Part shown: positions 46,378-57,068 of the stretch, piece by piece
Layout: every line of letters starts with the position of its first letter
Position numbering within the stretch: position 1 is the first letter of the stretch
Origin: Cladorhizidae sp. MBARI D1340-BT2
Taxonomy: Eukaryota; Porifera; Demospongiae; Poecilosclerida; Cladorhizidae
Direction: 5' to 3'
Length of the DNA: 64,000 bases
Assembly (NCBI GenBank): GCA_028752905.1
Contig: JAQNBH010000014.1
Location: forward strand, 17,839,250-17,903,249
The notes under the pieces: generated by a model
What the model saw: only the letters and a program-made list of their open reading frames with translations
Told to the model about the DNA's origin: nothing
Databases searched by the model: none
Program-made: the position numbers and the translations under genes

Positions 46378-46620
46378 TACTGTAAACTCTGGTTGCTTAG
46401 TGCCATAGCTTCTAGCTTCTAACTGAAAGGACAAGAAAACCAGCGCTAAACATCGAACAGGTGCTTATTAAACGGCACTTTTTATATAATGCACACCGTT
46501 ATTCTTAATCAAAATTAACTAAGTTAATAAAGATGCATTCTAATGACAGCGAGAGCAGCGCTTAACAACCAGATGGGTGCTAAAACATCCACAGGCGCTA
46601 AACAACCAGAGTTTACAGTA
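46378..46620. mobile_element. MITE with TA duplication and about 26-bp inverted ends
   Basis: The left end TACTGTAAACTCTGGTTGCT is mirrored by AACAACCAGAGTTTACAGTA at the right; the arms continue with TTAGTGCC / GGCGCTAA. A TA at each edge fits Tc1/mariner-type insertion. It is non-coding and about 243 bp, with internal echoes of GCGCTAAACAACCAG. It is nested inside the hAT element at 45734-48659. Confidence 0.75.
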
Positions 46621-46696
46621 ATATAGCTAAAAAGCAAATTATTCACTTTGACCAAAAAGTTAACCATAAAATTTTTAATGGACTACTAAGTAACAT

Positions 46697-48542
46697 TCAT
46701 CTAGGACTCCTGTTTGCAAATAAATCAATAACTTTATTGATGTCAATAGCTATATCTTTGTGAACATACGACAGTATCAAAGCGTTCAGTCTTTCTTCAC
46801 CCATTGTTGAGCGTAGAGGAGATTTGATGAATTTTAATGATGAATTACTTCGCTCAACTGAAGCACTGGTCACAGGAATCAAATGTAGTATATGCAAAAT
46901 AGCTGCAATGTTAGGATATAGTCGCTGATTCATTTCTTCCAAAGTATTTTGAATTGTATCAGGTTTTTCCTCATTGTCCTGCCAAAGCCTCCTCCATAGC
47001 TGGATTTCTTGTGCTAAACACTGGATGCTAGGTAAGTCTTCTTCAAAATAGGTCGCAATTTTGTCAAACCTATCATCTGTTAGTTGTGATAAGCTACTAG
47101 GAATAAATCCTAAACCCTGTACTGCAACTTTGTTGCAGTGACAAAATCGAGATGATAATTCAGATATCATGTTATCAAGATAAGGAACCAAAATAGCTCG
47201 CCTCCAGTACACATAATTATGAAGTTTTTCACCACTAACATTACTTCGCATTGTTTGTTTGGCACATCTACGAGGCACAGAAATATGAATATTTGCTACT
47301 TCAGCCATTGTAAGCACACTCTCATACATTTTTTAAAAAGACTCCTCAGGCTCATTTCTCATATCTTTGAATACATCCAAAACACCTTGAATCTGCTGGT
47401 ATGTTGCAATAATATCCATACTGGTTCCCTGAAGCATAGTTGCTAGTGATGATGTAAAACCAAAAAAATATCTGGCACATTGAAAGGAAGCAATGAATGA
47501 TGATGAAGTTAGCTGACATAGGAGACGAGCATTTGCTTCAGTTACTGTTTTGCTATCCCACCTGATGTCAGAATCCTGTCTTGAACGAATATCCTCTAGA
47601 CATTCAAGCAAAGGCTCATACATTATCTGGAAATCAAACAAAGATGTGTGTCTTTCGACCCAGCGAGTTGTACAAAGCAACTTAACTTTCTTGATTGGAA
47701 TCAAATTCTCAGTTCTGATTGAGTTGTAGTTATCTATATGCTTCTCTAAATATCTTTGCCTTTTCGGTGAGTGATTCCAAGCTGAATGATTGTAGATAGC
47801 CTGCAGTGTATTTCTGGCACTGATGATGCTTTTGAGAGAGCAAGATTAAGATCATGGCTACAACAATGGAAGGAAGTAGCGTTAGGAGCAAACTTCATGA
47901 AATTTGCTGCACAACCATTTAGGTACCTTGCCATATTCCCAGCACCATCATAAGTTTGTGCTCGGCAGTTTTCAGGCTTCAATTTTCAGACGTCTGAGAA
48001 CTTTAATTATTTGAGAGCAAATGCTTCTCCAGTAATTCGTTCACAAGCTACGTACTCGATTAATCTTTCAACAGTGGCGGTACTACAGTGTAACGAACGT
48101 AGGACAATCCCAAGTTGCTCCCAATTTGATTTTTCGGTTACCTCATCAGCATATAAGGATCCATTTTCCTGATTTTTTATTTCTTTTATGAACTCATTTT
48201 GCATAAAATCCTTAATGCAAAACAGAAGCTCATTTTGTGCTGTCTTTAAAACATACTTGGCATTGCGTGCACATGTTTCTAAGTGTTCCTTTAAATCAGT
48301 ATCTCCAGCATCTACAGGAAAGTCGATTAGAGATAGTAGATTCCCTGGATTCAAAGAAGCCTCCTCTTCCATGTGACCATGTAATGCCTCCCACAAAATG
48401 AAACGCACTTAATTATTGATTCCAAAATTTTCCGATTTTTCTCAATTCTTTTTGCAGTGTGCTCAGATATTGAGTAATAAATCCGGGTCGATGGGTTTTC
48501 AGATGTTTGAATAAATGCATTAAGGCGAGCTTCTGACATTTT
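46697..48542 (-). pseudogene. P52rIPK-like hAT transposase, nearly full length, frameshifted
   Basis: The N-terminus is near 48542 (MSEARLNAFIQTSENPSTRI). A DUF4371 part follows (MRFILWEALHGHMEEEASLN, LRSLHCSTATVERLIEYVAC), then core motifs RAQTYDGAGNMARYLNG and FHCCSHDLNLALSKASS, and LCTTRWVERHTSLFDFQ. The end has LAQEIQLWRRLWQ and TSASVERSNSSLKFIKSPLR, the dimerisation domain, with a stop at 46697. Frame changes fall near 48410, 47990, 47720 and 47331. The Asp of YDGA and the TRWVERH motif are retained, so decay seems recent but the copy is not active as read. Confidence 0.83.
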
Positions 48543-48659
48543 GTTGTACTTGTAGTAAGCTATATATAGTGACAGACACTAGCTTTGATCATAATAATGG
48601 GATATATAATTTACTACATATTTTAGGGGGGCCTGGGCCCCCTCCTGTATCCGCCCATG

Positions 48660-49119
48660 TCAGCTGCAGGTAACTTAGGCATGGTATATGCAATATTCAT
48701 AAGCGAGCAGAGCTACATATTATCTGAAGTTAGAACGCAGTAATTTGCGGTTTAGTCGTCCCTTCCCTTCTAGTCACCACCTAGTTTAATCGAGCACTTA
48801 ATTAACTTCGGTGTGGATGTCATTTGGTATTTCAAATTTGCACGAAAGGTGCAGTAAGCGTAAGCAAATTTTCCAGTGGTGTAAAAGTTTCCTAAACGTT
48901 TGAAATAAGTAGATACCACCTTTTTTTTTTACCAGGAAGATATCTCATCTTGAGAAGGCAATGTTGTTTTTTAATCACAGATGATAAAAAAAAAAAAATT
49001 ATTGTATTTAAATTAAATTTAAATTAAACAACATATTATATGGACAACATATTACATAACAACATATATATTACATCGTAATACGAACAGCTAATAGTTC
49101 AAGAACTACTGAAAAGTGA
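48660..49119. other. 3' flank of CDC6, no gene
   Basis: AT-rich, with poly-A/T tracts. Nothing recognised. Confidence 0.45.
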
Positions 49120-52100
49120 CTAAGAAAATATAGATGTTACAAACTCCTCCTTTAAAAGATTTCCAAGTTCTTCATTGCTCAATCTGAGTTTCACTTTGGT
49201 CTGAAGAATTCCTTTCCCCCTCCTAATAACCAAGACTCCTCTCCGCTCCAGTATGGTCAGCATGTCTCTGAAATTGCCGTCTTGTTGAACAGGAAGTTTT
49301 CTGGTCGTGCAGACATTGACGTAAGCGTCGTTAAATTTCTTGACGCTGACCTCTCCTTGAGTGCGACCACCTTGAAGCCGCAGAAGTGCGGCTATCACCA
49401 GCTCCTGATGGAGGAGAAGAGTTTCTCCTAAGGTTTGGATCGAAATGTTGGAGGAGTAAGCTTTGGAGATGACGCCTGCCATGTGATGCAATGTTACACA
49501 GATTGCATTTGGACAAGGTTGGTTCTCGTTGGCTTCCTGTTGGCATAGCCCCTCCTCCAAACTCTCCATAGCCATTCTGGAAAGAACAAGGAGCAAAAGG
49601 AAGTGTTAAGGCTACGTAAAAGCAAAAAGCTCTAGTATGTTCTGTCATACATGCTTGTGTCAAATAAACACTCAAGGGACCATCAAATGGGGTAGGGGGG
49701 AAGCCAAAAAAACACCCCCAAAACTTATGGTTACATTTTGGAAGTTCTCTAGATTCAGCACACTCTATGAACAATTGATATGTGCTCAAAATATGTGCTC
49801 TCTTTTGATACTAAAAATGTTGCATAGGAATGCTCTCTTTTGATACTAAACATATTGCACCGTATCTCTCATGTGCTCTCTTTTGATACTAAACATGTTG
49901 CACCGGTATCTCTCTGTGCTCTCTTTTGATACTAAACATATTGCACAGGTATCTCTTTCATGTGCTCTCTTTTGATACTAAACATGTTGCACCGGTATCT
50001 CTCTGTGCTCTCTTTTGATACTAAACATATTGCACAGGTGTCACTCTCATATGCTCTCTTTTGATACTAAAATTGTTGCATAGGAATCTCTCTATGTGCT
50101 CTCCTTTGATACTATTTTTAACATATTGCACAGGTATCTCTCATGTGTTCTCTTTTGATACCAACCATATTGCACAGGTATCTCTCCGTGCTCTCTTTTG
50201 ATACTAAACATGATGCACAGGTATCTCTTATGTGCTCTATTTTGATACTAAACATATTGCACCGTATCTCTTTGTGCTCTCTTTTGATACTAAACATATT
50301 GCACAGGTATCTCTCATGTGCTCTCTTTTGATACTAAACATAATTATTGCACCAGTATCTCTCTGTGCTCTCTTTTGATACTAAACATGATGCACAGGTA
50401 TCTCTTATGTGCTCTATTTTGATACTAAACATATTGCACCGGTATCTCTCTGTGCTCTCTTTTGATACTAAACATGTTGCACCGGTATCTCTCTGTGCTC
50501 TCTTTTGATACTAAACATATTGCACAGGTATCTCTCTTGTGCTCTCTTTTGATACTAAACATGATGCACAGGTATCTCTCTATGTCAACATTCCTGCAGC
50601 TAAAGTGGGGATATCTCGAAATCTTGACTGCCTGAACTTTCACCAAGTATGGCTCTTGATAGCAAAACATTATTATCTGGCAAAAGAAAGCACTCCTCTA
50701 TGATTTCATTAGGTGCTCGAAAAGTGATTAGGTGGTCATGGCATGGCAACTGCAAATCTGGCTGGTTGTGACGGAAAATTTACAGGTATACAACTAATGT
50801 CCAAGGTCTTATTAATGACAACACACATTGCATCGAGTACAACTTCTCTTGCATATTATCAGTTCAGGCAACTCTTATGCACCAATTTTAGTATTAAAAG
50901 AGAGCGCACAGAGAGATCTATCTTTTGAGGAATACATCAGGTTCATAGAGTGAAGTGTGCAGAATCTATGGAGCTCCCAAGTTACAACCACAAGTTTGTT
51001 CTTCTTGCTCTCTACTTTTATGGTCTCAACCCCACTGTGATTATTATAGCCCAGAAAAGAGAAGGAGATGACAACATATGAGGAAGAGAGAGTAGGAGAT
51101 GACAACATACGAGGAAGAGAGAGTAGGAGATGACAACATACGAGGAAGAGAGAGAGTAGGAGATGACAACATATGAGGAAGAGAGAGTAGATGACAACAT
51201 ACGAGGAACAGAGAGTAGGAGATGACAACATATGAGGAAGAAAGAGAGTAGATAACATACGAGGAAGAGAGAGAGAGTAGGAGATGACAACATACGAGGA
51301 AGAGAGAGTAGGAGATGACAACATCGTATGCTACCAAAAACAATACATGCCATTCTTTCCTGGCCAGTATCCAGTAATGGGAAAACAAAATAAACAAATC
51401 GTATACAGAACATTGGGTGCCACATGGCATTGAATTTTTTCTTTCTCTCGTTATATTTTTCCAGCTTGCACGTGCCACACAACAAATCATTTCATACATC
51501 TGGAAGCCTAAAACATGGTAAGGTGGTGTTACCAATTTAATTCTGACTGCCACACCCTCTTGCTAACAACATCCACAGACACACACACCTGCAGAGGTCC
51601 AGTGCTCTCCGCACATCCCCGTGAATTGCTGCAACCTTGCGGGCACAGTACAGTACAGCCCTGGAGTCAATGATATAAACACCACCTCGATAGTGGCTGC
51701 CTACATTCTCAAGTCGTGCAGCAAGAATTGCAGTCAGCTGCTGTACTTTGTACGGCAGGAAGTTCACGAGCTTCGGAGGAACACTTGTCCAGAGATGTGG
51801 AAGGACACGAGACGTGAAGTCCAACACGTTTGCAATGCCTTTAAAGGAATTTAAAATGAGTGGAAATCATTTTTGACTGCACATAATTTGACAACTAATC
51901 AATCTTTATTCATCACAGGTATAAATCGTGAAACTAGCAACAACAAAAAAACAGGAGTGACCACAACACTAGGATGTGAAGTCTAGCATGGCAAGTACTT
52001 ACCGATCAGGATCAGCTTCGAGTTGGGGCGCGTGGGCCAATCAAACAGAGTGTAGAGTACCTTGTGACCAGCATTATCCAATCTGTCAATCTCGTCCAGG

Positions 52101-52898
52101 ATTACGATACCGCAGAGAGGAACGTCATCACGTGATAAAGTGATCCCTTCTTAATGCAACATGATTGAAGCTTACTTCAGGTAAGCAACATGTGTATGAC
52201 AACATGATTGAAGTTTACTTCAGGTAAGCAACATGTGTATGACAACATGACTGAGGCTTACTTCAGGTAGGCAACATGTATGACAACATGATTGAAGCTT
52301 ACTTCAGGTAAGCAACATGTGTATGACAACAGACCGAGGCTTACTTCAGGTAGGCACCATGTATGACAACATGATTGAAGCTTACTTCAGGTAAGCAACA
52401 TGTGTATGACAACATGACCGAAGCTTACTTCAGGTAAGCAACACGTGTTTGACAACATGACCGAAGCTTATTTCAGGTAAGCAACATGTGTTCACTTACA
52501 TCATATGTTCGGATGTCATCATCACCTTCGTAAGTTTGACCTTGAGTTCATCCACTCGTCTTATACAGGCAACAGAAATCTGGCAAGCTTGATGTAAATA
52601 TCATTTGGAGTCTTAATACCATTACAGTTCAGCTTGATCACTTTGGTCATAGACTTTAACCCCATGACCTCCTCGAGTTGCAGTACGTGTTCCAGACTTG
52701 CCGACTTCCCAGTTCCAGGCAGCCCAGAAACGTAGAGAGCCCCAGGGGTGTGGTTTGATAGGTGCGAAGTGAGATAGTCGGAGATGGTAGCAATTTCATT
52801 TTCATGACAAACCAACGGGCATTCATAGGCCTGGCTGAGTGAAAGTTTTGCGTCTGCCAATACTTCACGAGTAGATAAAGAGAGATGAGCAAGACCTT
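49120..52898 (-). CDS. CDC6: CDC6 replication-licensing AAA+ ATPase (5' end not found)
   Basis: Exons are 52898 to about 52510, about 52147-52003, 51838-51589 and 49576-49120. The first carries AKLSLSQAYECPLVCHENEI and Walker A GLPGTGKS. The second has Walker B CGIVILDEIDRLDNAGHKV and LYTLFDWPTRPNSKLILIG. The third reads IANVLDFTSRVLPHLWTSV, then YCARKVAAIHGDVRRALDLC with the sensor-2 Arg. The last is the winged-helix end (IQTLGETLLLHQELVIAALL, LERRGVLVIRRGKGIL). The last two junctions agree in phase. CDC6 loads MCM helicase with ORC at replication origins. The first exon runs into a stop at KLARFLLPV; a shifted frame (RRVDELKVKLTKVMMTSEHM) fits the family, so an indel or missed splice is likely. 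N-terminal regulatory exons were not found. Confidence 0.88.
49790..50585. repeat. minisatellite, 40-43-bp unit, in CDC6 last intron
   Basis: Tandem units TGCTCTCTTTTGATACTAAA plus CATATTGCACAGGTATCTCT, alternating between ACAGG and ACCGG variants. The unit begins with the inverted dispersed repeat found at 49725-49803. Confidence 0.92.
50896..50997 (+). repeat. dispersed repeat, copy 2
   Basis: Similar to 1841-1945 (AGAGATCTATCTTTTGAG, then GCAGAATCTATGGAGCTC). It lies inside the last CDC6 intron. Confidence 0.6.
51055..51325. repeat. minisatellite, about 30-bp unit, in CDC6 last intron
   Basis: Tandem units AGAGAGTAGGAGATGACAAC plus ATACGAGGAAG with length variants. Confidence 0.9.
52155..52495. 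repeat. minisatellite, about 42-43-bp unit, in CDC6 intron
   Basis: About eight units of GAAGCTTACTTCAGGTAAGC plus AACATGTGTATGACAACATG. It fills the whole intron between the Walker A and Walker B exons. Confidence 0.9.
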
Positions 52899-52919
52899 CT
52901 GCAAAGTGTGTGGTCATCA

Positions 52920-53350
52920 ATTGGAAAACAAGTTGTCAAAAAAACCTAGCGACAAACTAACCTGGTGACAAACTTGGTAAAACACCTAGCCACAAAAACT
53001 TAGTAAAAAACCTGGTGACAAACTTAGTCAAAAACAGTGACTAACTTCAAAAACCTAGCGACAAAAACTTGGTCAAAAACCTAGCAAAAAAAACTTGGTC
53101 AAAAACCTAGTGACTAACTTCAAAAACCTAAGTGAACTAGTGACAAACTTGGTCAAAAACCGAGCGAGAAAAACTTATTAAAAACCTAGTGACAGTGACA
53201 AACAAACCTAGCAACAAAAACTTGGTCAAAAACCTAGTCACAAACTTAGTAAAAAATCTAGTGACAAACTTGGTCAGTATTTGGTAAAAAACTAGCAACA
53301 AAAACTTAGTAAAAAACCTAGCAATCAAAAATTAAAAATCTAGTGACAAA
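52920..53350. repeat. degenerate short repeat
   Basis: Irregular repetition of CAAAAACCTAGTGACAAACT and similar words upstream of the CDC6 Walker A exon. Confidence 0.8.
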
Positions 53351-53368
53351 CTTGGTCAAAATTTTCTC

Positions 53369-53544
53369 ACATCTTCAGATGATAATCCATCCTCTTCTTC
53401 AAGGTATGATAGTGTGTTGTGACCTACGAAAACTTCGTGTAAAGGGAGATACTCTATTGAGTTATCAATACACACTTGTGAAACATGTTCAGCAGCACAC
53501 ACATACTCAGAATTCATGATCCGCAACAGAAAGGCCGTGCTCAT
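53369..53544 (-). CDS. possible small first exon, unknown protein
   Basis: The minus strand has an ATG at about 53542-53544 in a fair start context, reading MSTAFLLRIMNSEYVCAAEH and ending YLEEEDGLSSED before a possible donor GTGAGA. It could be the 5' exon of CDC6, but the splice phase does not match the next recognised exon and it lacks the basic/Cy motifs of CDC6 N-termini. Left unassigned. Confidence 0.3.
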
Positions 53545-53559
53545 GGTAGATCACTCACA

Positions 53560-56490
53560 TGTGGAAGCAAATTTTGATAAAAACTTGTATAACACAACCA
53601 CTTGTTCAAAACAGCTTTTTGCATTGCTAATCCACCCACGGTCTACGACTTTGTCAAGAAGAATATTTGAGTAGCTCTGCTAGAAAGTATTGAAGTTGCA
53701 GTTTTCACTATAGGTAGTTTATGATGATTATAATTAGCTAGCGACCCTATTTAAAACCTGATCGAACTATTATCTAGGCATGTGGGTTTAATTATCCAAT
53801 AGATTGTTTAGTAAACTAGGTCGAATGTCTTAACCAACTTAAAAACATAGAACTTTGTATGAGTCATATATAAATGAGATTTGTACATTATTGGGTGAAC
53901 GACAGGCAAAATATTATAAGTCCTTCACACTGACTCGCTGTGAAGCCCTCTCCAAGATCAAAACACGATTTACTCGAGCAAATTGTTGCTACAACTAAAG
54001 TGGTATTTAAGTGGTTTAAATGGATATCCATTTTCTAATCTGATGAGACTGTGACTCCTTTGAAGAGGCCATCAAATTCAAACCTTGCTGTATTTTGCTG
54101 AACTCAAATGTTTAGAGCTTCAGAGCAAACAAAGGGTTTTTAAGGATATAAAATTTTGAGGTAGTGTAAAAAATTGAGAGTTATCCTCATTGGGAAAAAG
54201 GACAAAAAAGTTCTTTTTTTTATCCGCAACCCATCAATTTTTACACATTAAATGGTTGTTGTTTTTACTTCAGTAAAACACAGAAATGTTCCATGATATT
54301 GAAGTGGGTGACTTATTCAGAGTTACGGACAGCAGATTAGAAAATTGATATATATTCATTTAACACCATTTAGGTACCTTATTGTGCTTATTGTGTAAGA
54401 GGGTACTAGAGCTATCCACAAAACAACTTTGAACCACATTCAGGTTTTGATCTTGGAGAGAGCTTCGCATAAAGTCAATTTGATTAACCTTAACTGTCAC
54501 TCACCCAATAATATTACCAAGTCCTTCTATCATTTTAAAGGAAAAAAATATTCATAGGTTGCATGAAAAAGTTACAGAAGTCAACTGTTCATTCAAGTTA
54601 AGAAGGTATATACATAGAGCATTTCTTACATATTCCCAAGTCTTCTGTCAAGACTTAACGGATACCCAAAAGACATTCTAACCAACTGGACCTTTGGTAG
54701 CTATGCAGCTTGCTCTCCACACAATAAGTGCCAGAGTTTTTTTTTTTTGGCATGTGAAGAAAGTGGAACATCAATCAAGTGCTTCACACATGTAGCTATT
54801 CATCTGCGGCAATGCCTCTAACTATGAATCTCATGTGGAAGTTATGGAGCTTTAAAGTAGAGGTACATGATTTTTCAAAATTTCAACAAATATTTCCCCC
54901 CTCCCCCCTGACCCTTGACCAATTAATTTCAATTTTGTCACACACACTTCACCATCATTCTTCAGACATACTAGTGTGAGATTATAGAAGTGAGATGTTC
55001 CAGCAGTGGCCTCAGTAGCAGTGGCCTCAGTAGCAGGTGAGCAGCTTCCCCTAACACAGCCAACTTTGTTGGCTCCCTGAGCACTTGAGAGAAGAGGGCA
55101 TTGAAGCTCTCAGTTATATTGCAATAAATACAGGAAACACACACCACATGCACGCACACACACACACACAACAATCATTAGCAACCATACTTACACCCAG
55201 TCGATACCAATTCTGAAACTGATTTACAAACCTACCTGGCCAAAGCTATTAATTATACACCCACTTTGTAAGCTAAAGCTCGTATTTCCACTGTTTTTAC
55301 AATGTTCCATGATATGACATCACTGTGTATATGGTACTGTATGTTTCCTTCTATCTTGATAACTCACGGCAAATGATTAAATCCTCCCTCACTCACTTTC
55401 CTCTAGCAGAATAAACAAGACATCAAGGGGGTTGGGTTTTTTTCGGACGAATCCCCCCACCACTCAACACTTTTTTTGCCATTATTAATAAGAACATGAA
55501 GTGAAATTGTACGAAATGATAAATGAAATAGGCTAATTTAATGTGCAGTTGGGTGAGAGGAGAGTGAGGGAGTGGTTCAGCTGCCATTATGTTTGCTGGT
55601 ATGTTTGTTTAAATTATTTTGTCCTGTAGCGGGGAGGGTTGGGCATCCTGAGAGGAGAGACAAAGGAAGGAAAAGGTTGGCAGTAGTACTTGCATAAACC
55701 TGGACCAGTTTCTAACTTCTAAAAATAAGAAAAGTGACAATGCTGCTTGCTCAGAGTCCTCTCGGGACATTTCTCTGGCTATTATCATATCAGCAACCCA
55801 GCTACCTGCAATGGAGGGTGATTAGAAAGATGTCAAAGCTTCCGGTGTGTCACATGACACCTCTCTGATGATGGTGCAGATGGCAGTCATCAACCCGCCT
55901 GCATCCTGCTGGACATTGGAGGTATTTGCTCCAAAGCAAGGACATCCAGAAATTTCTGTGACACTCTACAGGACCTGATTGCAGCCCTGAAGTATCATCT
56001 GTTGAATCATCACAAGAAATCTTGCAAGGATCAGGTATTACCCACAAAGTTCCTTGATGGTGCGTGATCATAGTATTCATCATGTGTGGCTATTCTGATC
56101 GCTTGTGCTATTGTCTGTGCTGACAATTCAAGGGTCAAGTTGGTTAGCCAGTCTTTCCATGTGTGGAATAATAAAGTGCAAAGGGCTATAATTATAGGAG
56201 CATGAGCATTGTTTGTACCATCACACTGCTCTGGAGCAAGCTGATCTTATGAAATGGACTGTTGAGTATCCCATTATTTCCCAGATTAATGCCCATAAGG
56301 CTGCAATATCGAACTGAACCGCACATGAAGTCAATAGCTAGAACTGTATTGCTTTGTAGCAGTTTGTGTATAGCTCTAAGTGGAGATGCAGAAGATTTCA
56401 CTCGTCTGGCAACCCTGGGAATATTCTTGCTGTGAGCAAATTCTGACCATTCACGACAATGTGCTATATATGCAGCCATCTTGAAGCTCC
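53560..56490. other. no convincing gene
   Basis: CA run at about 55155-55170. Open stretches at 55850-56083 and 56192-56479 (minus) show no known motif and no clear exon chain. Confidence 0.4.
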
Positions 56491-56534
56491 TGCATTGTGA
56501 TGTGAAACTAACTTGTCTCCCAAGACAAAAAAAA

Positions 56535-56635
56535 GCTGATTGAGGTCATGGGGGTACTACATACTTTTGCAGGGTATAATGATAATTTGAATGCTGCACC
56601 TTACTACACCATCACGGCTGATGAGGTAATGTCAC
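56535..56635 (+). pseudogene. hAT transposase scrap (DUF4371-like)
   Basis: The plus frame reads KKLIEVMGVLHTFAGYNDN then APYYTITADEV, which resembles the segment ending in the ADEV/DE motif of DUF4371 hAT proteins. Too short to be sure. Confidence 0.35.
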
Positions 56636-57068
56636 ACTTGTTATAGCTGTCACTGCCCGTGCTGTTGGCTGACTAGTTAGTATATAGCTGTAAGAGCCTT
56701 AGATAGTAAAGCATGTTTGTACTGAACGGATGTTATGGCCGGGGAAATGCTGAAATGGACATTTTTAAGTCACAGTGAGATTTTTGTCACAGTGATAAGC
56801 TGAAAATGTTACCCATTACGCCAGCATGCCAACGCAATGAAACTACCTAGATTCGGGCCTAACCATTTTACGTGCAGTGTATGATGTGAATTTTCATAAT
56901 CAATGATGACATGTAATGTCGCAATTGTCAACTAGCACAAATGATCAACTAGCACAAAAGAGAATAATAGGAGCATTGAGAAGAGAATGAAAGGTGACTT
57001 AACAAGTACATCTTTTCCTTTCCTCATGCAGTGATTTTCAGTGGTACATAACTTATTTTCTTCTGAAG

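Larger units (their letters stand above)
45734..48659 (-). mobile_element. hAT transposon with both ends, family 2
   Basis: The left end CAGGGGTGGATCCAGGA is mirrored by the right end TCCTGTATCCGCCCATG, inverted repeats agreeing at 14 of 17 positions. TCAGC stands directly outside both ends (45729-45733 and 48660-48664), shorter than the usual 8-bp hAT duplication. A poly-G run follows the left end. The minus-strand gene fills 46697-48542. Confidence 0.82.
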
